A stretch of DNA of 64,000 nucleotides from Chrysoporthe austroafricana (lineage: Eukaryota > Ascomycota > Sordariomycetes > Diaporthales > Cryphonectriaceae): NCBI GenBank assembly GCA_001051155.2, contig JYIP02000007.1, positions 3,412,342 through 3,476,341 of the forward strand, written 5' to 3'. How positions within the stretch are numbered: position 1 is the first letter of the stretch; every line of letters begins with the position of its first letter. Shown piece after piece: positions 33,783 through 44,710 of this stretch. The translations under genes were made by a program, and so were the position numbers. The notes under the pieces were generated by a model. It was not told where the DNA came from, did not search any database, and saw nothing but the letters and a program-made list of their open reading frames with translations.

Positions 33783-34240
33783 TATTATGAATTAATATAT
33801 AGATTAGAGTATAGCATTTAAGCTATCCGAAATAACTTATTCAATATTAAAATTTTCAGACTTTACGAAAAAACCTAATAATACTTATATAAGCAAGGGT
33901 TAAAGTTAAGATAATTAGAATAGCTAAGTTATCCAAGCTATCCGATAGGATAGCTAAGCTATCCAAGCTATCCGGCAAAATAGCTAAGCTATTTAAGTTA
34001 TCCTAACTGAAAAGCTGGATATATAAAGATAGGATATTTACTAAATAAATAGCAATAGCTTTTCAGTTATCAATTTAAATATTAATTATGCCTTATTATT
34101 AATAGCCGCTTAAAGCTTATAAATATTGCGATACTTAATAAATCCGTTCTGATATTCAAAGCTATATTTAGCATTGCTCTTATTAATATAAACGCTTTGG
34201 CTTTACGGTATTTCTTAAGATTACTATAGCGTTTATAATA
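33783..34240 (+). repeat. 3' LTR of element B
   Basis: Preceded by a polypurine tract (gataggaaagggataa). Starts TATTATGAATTAATA and ends GTTTATAATA. It is 60 bp longer than the 5' LTR because it has three palindromic units (GATAGCTAAGCTATCC type, ~33905-34000) instead of one. Confidence 0.9.
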
Positions 34241-34605
34241 CTTATTTAATAAACGTTCGCAATATTTATAAGTTTATAAAGCTATTATTTAAAGGTATAA
34301 TAAGGTTTAAGTAATACTTAAATTTATAATTAAAAAGCTATAATAATTTGTTTAGTAAATATTTGGTTCTTATATATCCGTTTCTTTATATACCGGACTT
34401 ATTAGGTTTATTAAGTTTAAGATAGATTCCTAGATCTTAAATCTATTAGATTTATAATAAATTCCCAAATTCTGCTTTTTTTATAACCCTAACCCTAAAT
34501 TACGTAAGCAGTTTGTAAGGATTATATAAGGAAGCTTAGCAATAAAGCTTCTTATCGGATTTCCCTTCCTTGCTATATAGTCTAGTCCTTTATCAAATTA
34601 TAATA
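34241..34605 (-). repeat. Right portion of the 3' LTR of element CG
   Basis: It continues the LTR interrupted by element B, starting with the CTTAT duplication. It contains CCCTAACCCTAA (~34484), a degenerate palindromic module around 34395-34460 and the end AAATTATAATA. Directly to the right is the complement of a polypurine tract (cccttttctaccgattatta), so this is the 3' LTR of a minus-strand element. Confidence 0.85.
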
Positions 34606-37402
34606 TTATTCCCTTTTCTACCGATTATTATTCCCAATAATCTTCCGTAAATAATCCACTTTGCAAAGGCATATTATTATGCTTTCTTAATCAAGATACT
34701 TAATAGAATTTCGAAACCGAAATCTTTTAATTTTCGTCTTAATAAGAATAAATAGCAGGATTCCTTAATCTTTCGAATTATTCATTACGCTATTATTATG
34801 CGACTTTGCTCTTATTATAACCGCGGTCTGAAATCGTATACAGTTTCCAAATAGGACTCGTTTTATTGCTTTAAATATATTTAATATAACTAGTCGAATT
34901 GCGATATCCTAGAACCGACTAATACTGCAAAGCTTTCTTTCGCATTTAACCGGTTTCAGAAATTGGAAAACGAAATTGAAAGCTTGAAAGATAAATTATT
35001 AAGATTGCGGAAACAGAAACGAATATAGCGGGAACGGATAGCCCGGGCCTTCCGCTATAATTTATTCAATCTTAAAGATTTAGAGCGTCTGGAAGAGGAA
35101 GAGGCCGAAAAAGAGCGTTGCAAAGCTAAAGCCGAATATTGCATTTCGGAAGTTTTGGTTCCCGAAAGTCTTTTTCCCAAGAGTTTTAACCTGAATATTG
35201 CTTTATAGCAATTTGGTTCTAATATCGATTAGTTTGCTATTAATTTAATTGCAAGGCACGAAATTATATTAAATTTTTCTAATTATTCTTTCGGCTAGCT
35301 AATTAATTGCTTTTCCTAATACTCTTTAAGTATTTGCCGTATATTATTTAAGTTATTGATTAGTTCGTAGCTGTTTTCGCTCGAATAGTATTTTTTCTAT
35401 TTGATTAGGTATTCCTTATGCTTGGTTGATTCCCGATATTTGAGGATTCGTTCGATTTCGTATTCCGGTTTGTTAATTTCGATTCGTATGGATTCGTCCG
35501 TTTTAATTGCGTTAAGTACTAGTTCGAGAAATAAAATGTAAAATACCGAATGGATTCTTATTTTATAAGGCAATGCAAATTCGAAATTGATATCTGAGAT
35601 TTTCCTTAGAATTCTAAATAAGCCAAGTTTTTTATAATTTAGCGAATAAAAGGGTTTTATCGTTTTAATATATTCTTTTTATCGAACCAGATAGATTTTA
35701 TCTTTTTCTTGTAAAATTGGTCTTTTAATCTTTTTAGAATTAATATATTTTGTTATTTTTTCTTATATAAATTTCAGCTTTTCTTGAAGTTCTTTCTGGA
35801 CTTTCTTAATTTTCCGGATCCATTTTTTTGCTATTTTTGCATTTGCTTTTAGTAATTTGTCGTAATAAGCTATTGGGTTATAGCTATAAAGCGCGTAAAA
35901 CGGTAATTTCTTCGTTATACTTATATTTGCGCTATTATATGCGAATTATATTAATAATAGCAAATTAATTCAATTATTTTATTTATAATTTATATAATAT
36001 TGTAAATATTATTCAATAATTTAATTTGTTTATTTTATTTATTTATCCGTTTATAAGTAAAATGCTATAAATATTTTTTGCTATATTCCGAATAATTTTA
36101 TAAATAAAGTTTAGAAATTTAATATAAATTTCTTATTTCTATCGGAAATAATTTCTTTAAGCATGCTATAATTGGCTATAATTATCTTAAAGAATATATA
36201 TACGAAGTTTTCTGCTATGCTACTTTTTTTATATAAGAAAAAATAAATATATTTATTTAGTTTACAAATTATTATTAAAATGCTATCGTATTATATTTTA
36301 ATTAAAGGTTTTCGTAAAAGGAATAGCTTAGTAATAAAATCCTAGCTAATAGATTGCCAAATTGCTTTCAGAATAAGAAATAATTAAAGCAATCTATAAG
36401 GCTTATAATATTCAATTTTATTTTTCTTGCAGCTATTGCATTCTTATAAGATTATTTTAATCTTTTTTCTTAATTCTGGAAAATTCTAATATTTCTTAAT
36501 TCTTTTATATATAGCTTTAACTCTTTAATAGCCGTATGCAAGTGCATTATATATATTTCTGATATATTTGTCTTATTCTTTCGTAATTATATTTTCTGAT
36601 TTCTTTCTATTATTAAAAATTCTGATAATCGTATTAAATTCTCTGGCTTTATTTATAAAATTGCCGTTTTTATCTTATCGGAAAATATTTTAAAGCTTTT
36701 TAGATTTTATATTTTAGTAATCTAATTGTTTGCTAAATGCATCCGCTTTGCTATTTTCGGATCTTTTGCAATAAATAATCTTTAAATCGAATTATAAAAG
36801 GAATTCCGCTTTTTTAATTTATTATTTATTCAAGATCTTTATTATTATAAATATTATCAGGTTTTTATAATCGGAATGCATTATAATTTAATATTTAGTT
36901 CCGATTAAATAATGCTATTATTTTTCAAATGTTTTTATAATTGCTATTAATTCCTTATCCGGAATGCTATAATTGAGTTTTAAGCTATTTAATTTCTTTA
37001 AAAAGTTGCTTACGATTTCGAAACGTTTTTAATTATTTTATTAGCCAAATTGTTTTCCGAATATATAATTTAATATATCGATTTTAATTTCAAATAGCTT
37101 ATTTGGGTTTGCTTTGCAATATATAAGTTTTAATATAACCCGTTTCTTAATTTTATTAAATGCTTCTTATATTTCTTATATCCATTTGAATTTCCGATCT
37201 TTTTTCGTAAAATCTATAAGAAAGCATGCAATTTGCTATAATTTCGGATAAATTATTAATAAAAATTAGCATAGCTTAAAAATACTTTAATTTCTTTAGT
37301 TTTCTCTAATATAAGCTATTCTTTTATTGCTTAAACTTTATCTTTTTATATATTAATCTCGCTTAATTCTATTATATAACCGAAATAATAAACCTTTTGC
37401 TA
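34606..37402 (-). pseudogene. Internal region of chromovirus CG: 3' part of pol
   Basis: On the minus strand, from right to left: the end of RT (a YYFGYIIEL stretch at ~37370), RNase H (~36950-37150), the integrase finger and core (~35900-36560, including SDRNKK-type and WTLFIKLFG-type stretches) and the chromodomain (~35390-35500). The matching 5' part (gag start and 5' LTR) appears at 51247-51940. Everything between RT and gag is missing or replaced by D and E. Heavily mutated. Confidence 0.75.
34798..35245 (+). pseudogene. Antisense Cys-cluster/coiled-coil ORF of element CG
   Basis: Antisense to CG pol, starting at ATG 34798 (MRLCSYYNRGLKSYTVSK). It then shows a second Cys group (SFYCFKYI to NCDILEPTNTAK) and a long charged coiled coil (RFQKLENEIESLKDKLLRLR) running into ERLEEEEAEKERCKAKAE and a hydrophobic, Pro/Phe-rich tail. 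The coiled-coil portion is open for ~100 codons apart from one TAG. Same relative position as in B, D and E. Confidence 0.75.
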
Positions 37403-37829
37403 TGTTATGAACTAACAAATAAACCAGAATACGACATTCAGGCCACCCGGAATAGCCCACTTAGTGCTAGGATTTCCAAACTCTACGAAAGAACCCCGCA
37501 ATGCTTATATATGCAAGGGTTAGGGTTAGGATTGCAGAATAGCTAATCTATCCAGGCTATCCAGCAAGATAGCTAAGCTATCCTAGCTATCCCAACTGAA
37601 AAGCCGGATATATAAAACCCAAGTATTTACTAGATAAATAGAAATAGCTTTTCAGTTATTAATTTAAATATCAATTGGACTTTACTATTGATAGCTATAT
37701 CGGCTTATAAATATTGCGATATTCAGAAAACCTATCCTGAATTTCAAAGCTATACTTAATACTGCTTTTATTAGCATAAACCCTTTAATTCTACAATATA
37801 TCTTAGGATTTGCTATAGCGTTTATAATA
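37403..37829 (+). repeat. 5' LTR of element D
   Basis: TGTTATGAACTAACAA to GTTTATAATA. Contains GGGTTAGGGTTAGG (~37517), a GATAGC/GCTATCC palindromic module (~37540-37600) and gatatataaaa (~37607). The first two bases keep the TG. Confidence 0.92.
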
Positions 37830-37889
37830 TTTTGATAATTCTTATTCAAAATCGGTTCAGTATATACCCCTTAAGCAATACTCAAGATA

Positions 37890-38900
37890 TAATAGCGCCC
37901 CAGATCCCGTTTTCGTTTAATATTCAAGCCTTTCAGGAAGAAGTACCGGTTGCCCTTATTAACGAATAGCTCTAGCAGCAGAATATAGCCTTATATTAAT
38001 AGCTTGAGGAAATTAAGAACGAAATCATTCGTTTCAACGCCTTCTAGCAAGCTAAGGCTTTCAAGCTCGATAAGCCAGGCCTTTATAAGGGCACCCGAAA
38101 AGACTTTCAAGCTTTCTTAATATAACTCAAGGCTTATTTTAAGCATTACGGAATCCAGTTCAGAACTACTTATAACAAGATCGATTTTGCAGGAAGCTGC
38201 CTCGAAAGAACGGCTTTCCAGTAGTAAAAGCTAACCTTTCGCGATTATTTAGATAATAGTAAGGAATTTCGTTCCGAAAATACCAAGCGTATCTTCTAGC
38301 GCTATGCTAATTTTGAATTAGCCCTTACTAAAACCTTTAGAGATCCGGATAAACGATATATTGCGGTATAGCAACTAAAGGCATTTCGACAAACTAGTTC
38401 AGCCGCAAATTATACGGCCAAATTCTGGCAAATTGTCGCTTATTTCGATTACGATAACGATCTTCTTATGGATGCTTATTACGCAAGATTTAAAGAAAAA
38501 GTTAAGGACGAACTCTATAAGGAAGATTGATTTGAGGAACTTAATAAGTTCATTAATAAGGCAATCCGTATCGATAACCGATTATACGAACGATAGCAAT
38601 AATAGCAGAAAAATTATAGCATTATTCCGCAATACTAGCCAAATATTGGGAAGCGCAAGTTTTAATATAAGGGCAAAAACAGTACGGCTTATTCGGGCAT
38701 TATATATGCTAAGCCTATAAAACTAAATACTTTCGTACGTAAATAATGCAAAGGAGTTATTTATTATAATTGCGGCAAGAAAGGCTGTATTGCTTGCAAT
38801 TGCCGATAAGAATAAAAGAAACGAAAATAGAAGCCAGTTCCGAAAAAATAGCTTAGTATTGCTTAGCAATAGAAACCCAATTAGCTGGATAAAAACATTT
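37890..38900 (+). pseudogene. gag of element D
   Basis: Capsid-like frame (KDFQAFLI, AYFKHYGIQFRTTYNKIDFA, YLDNSKEFRSENTKRIF, DLLMDAYYARFKEKVKDEL) with stops. The zinc knuckle at ~38766-38805 reads YNCGKKGCIACNC, with the first Cys read as Tyr and altered His and Arg positions. Confidence 0.85.
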
Positions 38901-39989
38901 TACTAGAGCAAATAACAAACCCTAATTATAGTAGCCTTAGCTGGATAGCCTGCTATTAAGATTATTGCTTATTGCATTTTTCGGAAAAAGAAAGTTCAGA
39001 ATAATTCTTACGCAAGCTTTAAGGATAACGATAGCTTGCTATAAGCAAGAAAGGCCTATTTTACGATATTATTATCTAAAATAGCGATTCCGACTATTCT
39101 AACGAAAGACTTTTACGAAACGAAGAAAATTTAGGGAATTACTTTTTGAATTATTATTTGGAATAATAATAAAGTAATATAATAGAAAAAGAAATCAGCA
39201 TTACGTAATCAGAATTAACGATACTTAACAATATTGCTGAAAAATTAATATATTTTGACAAATAACTAGATAACTTATTAATTCCAATCCTTAACGGAAA
39301 ATTAACGGAAGAAATAATTTACTATTAGCAAAAAGATTGCCGAAATTGCAAATGGATATCCAAATATACGGAAATTGAATATATTATTTATAGGCTTATA
39401 ATAAAAGAATTCTTCCAAAATATATTATTTCAGAATAGCGGATGCTTACCCTAAGAAAACGGAAGGATTAGTTATTTATACTTTTATTATTATAAATTTG
39501 TTTGGATTAGCTATATTTATTATAATTATTAGATATACTTTAGCGAGAAAATTAAATAAGATTGGTTTCCATTTAAGGAATAAAACTAATTAATCTATCC
39601 CGTTATAGAAAAGAAGGAAAAATTCAGAAAGGTTTTGCATATTAAGGATAATAATGCATATATTGAATTACCGAACGATTGCTTACGAACGTATATTGAC
39701 AGAAAGATTATATAGGGATAATGCTATATAACGGCATATTCTATATATATACAAAATAAAGCTAAAGAATAGCATAAGCTGCAAAAGACCGAAAAGAATT
39801 GGCAGCGAAGCTATGCTTAAGCAAAAAGGCTAGTATAGTAAGCGGCAAGAAACGTTCAGGATACTCTAAAAGGGAAGGATTGCCTGTAATAGAATAATAG
39901 CCGATTAGGATTACGAGGTCCTTATATGCTATTATTAAGGAAAATGAAAAATATATTATTCTGGAAGCATATATCAAAAGGTAACAATA

Positions 39990-42900
39990 TAGCGCATTAT
40001 TGGATAGTAGCGTATAAGGAAATTTTATTTCGCTAAAAGTCGTTAATAGAGAACGAATCTCTTGAATACAGAAAAAGGATCCTTATAAGCTTAATATTAT
40101 AGAAGGAAAATCGGTTGTATATAACTAAAGTATAATCGATACGGAAACTGATTATTTACCTATCTCAATCTAAAGCTTTATAACGAATATTATTTTTAAT
40201 ATTACAGATACGGCATAATATGAATTAATCTTGGGAATATTTTAGCTTAAGAAGCATAATTTTCGAATTGATTGGATTATTAGCCAGATTTTATAAGAAT
40301 AAGCCGTATTTACTGAAAAGGTTGTAATTATTAGCAAAAGAAAAGACTTAATTATTGAAAATAATATAAGAGAAACGCGCTTAAATAGGCTTATAATTAC
40401 CTTTAAGGCTAAAAGATAAGCTATAATATAGGGAAGGGTTACGGATATTTTGAACTTCCAGACGAAAATTAAGAACGGATTAAGATTACAAATAACTATC
40501 GGCTAATAGAAATACAATTAAGTACGGAATAATATGAAAAAATGCGGATTGTGGAATTATAAAGAAATATAGCTCTTATAGTATGAATATGCTAGAAGGC
40601 AGTTTGGCCCGGCATTTAATAGATATCCGAAACTACCAGAAGTACGGAAGCCCCGGAAACGGAAAGCTAGCGAAAAGAAATACGCATAATAATACTTTAT
40701 ATTCTTACAGATTGCAAAAGATAAAAAAGGACTAATACTAATACTCGAAAACGTATTAAGAGAGTATTACGAATTCAAGAAATTATAATAAAGGAAGTTC
40801 GATATAGGATTACTAGAGTATGGCTTATACGATTACGAAATCCTTTTGAAAAAGGGAATATAGCCAAAGTTTTTCCTTATTTACGGGCTTGATAAAGCAA
40901 GATTCGAAGCGCTTAAGGAATATATTGACAAAAACTTAAAACGAAGCTATATACGATTATCGCGATTACTAGCAAAATATTCTATCTTATTCGTATTCAA
41001 AAAGAACGGTAAATTACGATTTTATATAAATTATTGATAGCTTAATAATATTACTATTAAGAATCGATACTTATTGCTATTAGCAAACGAAATAAGGGAT
41101 TGACTAATTGGAGCTAAATAATTCATTATACTTAATTTCAAAGAAAGATATTATTATATTAGAATCAAGGAAAATAATATTTGGAAAATAGCTTTCAGAA
41201 TACGTTACGGATATTTCGAATATATAATTATGCTTTTTGGGCTTATAAATGCGCTAGTATTTTTCCAAGAAATGATTAATTACGTCTTGCATAAGTTTCT
41301 AGATATTACTATTATTATTTATCTTAACGATATTTTAGTTTTTTCTAAAGATTTCGAAACGTATAAGCAATATATACGGGAGATATTCTAAATATTACAA
41401 AATAACAAATTTCTAATCGAACTAAGCAAATGCTATTTCTATTAATAAAAAGTTAATTATTTAGGCTATATTATCGAGCTAGGATAGATTAGCATATAAT
41501 AAAATAAAGTTAAAGCAATACGAGAATAGCTTATTCCGGGAAATATTAAGGATATTAAAGCATTTTTTGGATATGCTAACTTTTACCGATAATTTATCCG
41601 AAATTATAGCAAGATCGTATACCCTCTTATAGACTTTACAAAAAAGGACCGGAAATTCAAATAGACTTCCGAAATATAGAAAGTATTCGACGAAATTAAA
41701 GAATGAATTATATCAGAACCTATTTTCTATAAAGCAAACCCGGAAAAACCTTTTGAAATAGAAACTGATATATCAGATTATATATTAGGCGGATAGCTCG
41801 GGTAGCGAGATAATCAAAGACGTTTCAGGATTATAAGCAATTTTTCAAAAAAATTGAATAGCCTAGAATTCAATTATAGCATTCCAGATAAGGAATTGAT
41901 AGTAATCGTTAAGGCATTCGAAAAATAATAACAATACTTAATCGGAATTAAGTATTAGATTATAATGCATTCGGATTACAAAAATCTAATAATATTCATA
42001 ATTATTAAGATTTTAAATAAATAATAAATCAAATAAGTAAAATTCCTTTCGCAATTCGATTTGAAAATTGTTTATTGCAAAGGATTTGAAAATAGCAGAG
42101 CAAATACATTCAGCAAATATTCAGACTATTAAGATTCAGAGCTAAAAGAATTCCAGAATATTTTCAGATAGGATAAAAATAGCAGTTTCGTAAACGAAAC
42201 AAGAGAACTCAATACGATTATCAAAATCAATAATAAGCAGAAAAAGCCAGAAAATATAATTATTAAGGAATAAGACGAATATATTAGGATTATATATAAT
42301 GTATTAATATATGGCTATTAAAGAATCAGATCTATTTATAAAAGAATTAAGAAATATTAGAATTTATTAAGATTCAAATAAAGAATTGAAAATATTTTAC
42401 GGGAATGCGATAGCTGCAAAAAGAATAAGATTGAATATTATAAGCCTTATGGATTGCTTTAATTATTCCCTATTCCGAAAGCAATTTGGCAATCTATTAG
42501 TTGGAATTTCATTACTAAGCTACCCCTTTTACGAAAATTCTTAACCGAAATGCAATATAATAGCATTTTAATAATAGTTTGCAAATTAAGCAAATATGCT
42601 TATTTCTTCCTTTATAAAGAAAGCAGTATAGCAGAAGATTTCGTATATATATTCTTAAGAATAATTATAGCCAATTATAGCATGCCTAGAGAAATTATTT
42701 CCGATAGAAATAGGAAATTTATATTAAACTTTTAGATTTTATTTATAAAATTACTCGAAATATAATAAAAGATATCCATAGCTTTTTATTTATAAACGGA
42801 CAAGCAAATAGAAAAAACTAATTAGATTATTAAGCAATATTTATAATATTACGTAAATTACGAATAAAATAATTGGATTAATTTTTTATTACTAATATAG

Positions 42901-43460
42901 TTTGTATATAATAACGCAAATACAAGCATAATAAAAAAGTTATTATTCTATATATTCTATAGCTATAATCCAATAGCCTATTACGATAAGATATTAAAAG
43001 CAAATGCAAAAGCTGTAAAAAAATAAATCAGAAGAATTAAGAAAATTTAAGAAGAATTCCAGAAAGAATTAAAATTCGTACAGGAAAGAATAACAAAATA
43101 TGCCAATTCCAAAAAAATTGAAAGACCAATTCTATAGGAAAGAGATAAAGTTTATTTTGCTCGATAAAAAGAATATATCAAAATAATAAGATTTTCTTAT
43201 TCGTTAGATTATAAGAGATTGGGATTTTTCAAAATTTTGAAGAAAGTTTCAGATATTAATTTCGAATTTGCATTATTCTATAGAATAAGAATCTATCCAG
43301 TATTTCATATCTTACTTCTCGAATTAATACCAAAATCGACTAAAACAAATAAGATTATCCAAATTGAAAATAACGAACTAGAATACGAAATCGAACGAAT
43401 TCTCAAGCATTACGGACCGAATTACGATCCCGAATACTTTATTAAATAGAAAGGTTACTT
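39990..43460 (+). pseudogene. pol of element D
   Basis: Protease LLDSSV-GNFISL (~39995-40035; Gly to Ser). RT contains GYFEYIIMLFGLINALVFF and IIIYLNDILVFSKD (first Asp of YxDD to Asn, ~41310-41350). RNase H reads ETDISDYILGG (~41765). The integrase finger CDSCKKNKIEYYKP (CxxC intact, ~42415) is followed by VCKLSKYAYFFLYKESSIAE (~42575) and ISDRNRKF. The chromodomain EYEIERILKHYGPNYDPEYFIK is at ~43383-43449. Stops and frameshifts throughout. Confidence 0.88.
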
Positions 43461-43621
43461 AATAAGCGAAAACTTATAGGAATTTAGAGATAATTTGCAA
43501 AATGTATCCTAAATATTAGCGAATTATTTAGATAAATAATAGCAAAAAAAGGCTAGCAGTTAAAAGGATAACGGGTCGGAAAAGCTTACCGGTTAATTGG
43601 AAAGATAATTAGAAAGATTGG

Positions 43622-44096
43622 CTATATTTTCAGACCCAGCTTCCAAACTAATAACAGACTAATCGATATTGGAGCCAAATTGCTATAAGGCAGTATCGAA
43701 ATCGAAACTCTTAAGAAAAGGATTTTCGGGAATAAGAGGTTCCGTAACCCGGCATTCCGTTTCGGCCTTGCGATATTCCTTTTCGGCTTCCTTAGCTTTT
43801 ACGCATTCTAGGTTTTCCAGGTTAGATAAATTATAACGGAATGCATGCGCTATCCGTTCTTGCTATAACCGTTTTTGTTTGCGCAAACGTATTAACCGAT
43901 CCTCGAGCTCCTCGATCTCATCTTCTAGTTTCTGATACTACGCGGAAATACGCAAGAGCTCTGCCGCATTAATAGATTCCAAGATATCGCATTTCGATCG
44001 GCCGTACTGGATATATCGAAAGCAGCGAAAGGAATCCGTTTCAGATACTGCGCAAGACTCAAAACCCAAACAATTACAATAAGAATAGGAACGCAT
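43622..44096 (-). pseudogene. Antisense Cys-cluster/coiled-coil ORF of element D
   Basis: From ATG 44096 to TAG 43622, 158 codons with two internal TAGs (after LLRISA and after RKQKRL). The N-terminus MRSYSYCNCLGFESC with AVSETDSFRCFRYIQYGRSK and a following Cys gives two Cys groups of C-x2-C-x7-C type (one member in each read as Tyr). This resembles the spacing of a Zn2Cys6 cluster. A coiled coil (KLEDEIEELEDRLIRLRKQK) and an Ala/Glu/Lys stretch follow. It is the clearest copy of this accessory frame. The function is unknown; a DNA- or nucleic-acid-binding role is only a guess. Confidence 0.78.
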
Positions 44097-44283
44097 TTCT
44101 ATAGCATTCGAAATAATACGGAACAGTAAAGGGCACGCTGTTTATCCTTATTAGAACGAAAGGAAGATTTTGACTTTCGGACCTTGCCAAATATTCTAAT
44201 CAGGAAAGTATAATAAAAAGCCAAGTATTGCGGGAAGGCTTATAAAAAGTTATTAGGGATAATAACCGATAGGAAAGGGATAA

Positions 44284-44710
44284 TATTATGAACCAATAAA
44301 CAAACCAGGGTACGATATTTAGGCTACCCGGAATAGCTTATTTAGTACTAGGATTTCCAGATTTTATGAAAGAATCCCGTAATGCTTATATATGCAAGGG
44401 TTAGGGTTAGGATCGCAGGATAGCTAACCTATCCAGGCTATCTAGCAGGATAGCTAAGCTATTCTAGCTATCCTAACTGAAAAGCCGGATATATAAGACC
44501 CAGGCATTTATTAGATAGATAGAAATAGCTTTTTAATTGTCAATCTAAGTATTAATTGGACTTTACTATTAATAGCTATATCCGCTTATAAATATTGCGA
44601 TATTTAGAGAACTTATCCTGAATTTCAAGGCTATATTTGGCATTGCTTTTGTTAGCATAAACCCTTTGACTCTATAGTATATCTTAGGATTTGCTGCAGC
44701 ATTTATAACA
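44284..44710 (+). repeat. 3' LTR of element D
   Basis: Preceded by the polypurine tract gataggaaagggataa. Starts TATTATGAACCAATAA and ends ATTTATAACA. Has GGGTTAGGGTTAGG (~44398) and the GATAGC/GCTATCC module, with the same length as the 5' LTR. Confidence 0.92.

Larger units (their letters stand above)
26763..34240 (+). mobile_element. Full-length chromovirus B with both LTRs and CTTAT target duplication
   Basis: 5' LTR 26763-27160, gag ~27210-28260, protease, RT, RNase H, integrase and chromodomain ~29300-32830, antisense ORF 33100-33595, and 3' LTR 33783-34240. CTTAT occurs at 26758-26762 and 34241-34245. The length is 7478 bp. It sits inside the LTR of element CG, proving CG is older. 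All coding frames are heavily RIP-mutated. The two LTRs differ in length (398 versus 458 bp) because of a repeat module (see findings). Confidence 0.92.
37403..44710 (+). mobile_element. Full-length chromovirus D
   Basis: Both LTRs are 427 bp (37403-37829 and 44284-44710). Between them are gag (~37890-38900), protease, RT, RNase H, integrase, chromodomain (to ~43460) and the antisense ORF (43622-44096). It is among the better preserved chromoviruses here. The flanks are unusual: TGCTA at 37398-37402 versus GAAAT at 44711-44715, so there is no target duplication. The left flank is CG pol (minus) while the right flank is E gag (plus). Confidence 0.9.

Noticed and set aside
34484..34496. TTAGGG/CCCTAA runs as a possible chromosome end
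   Set aside because: Only two units occur, always at the same place inside LTRs, so they are an LTR motif and not a telomere or telomeric scar.
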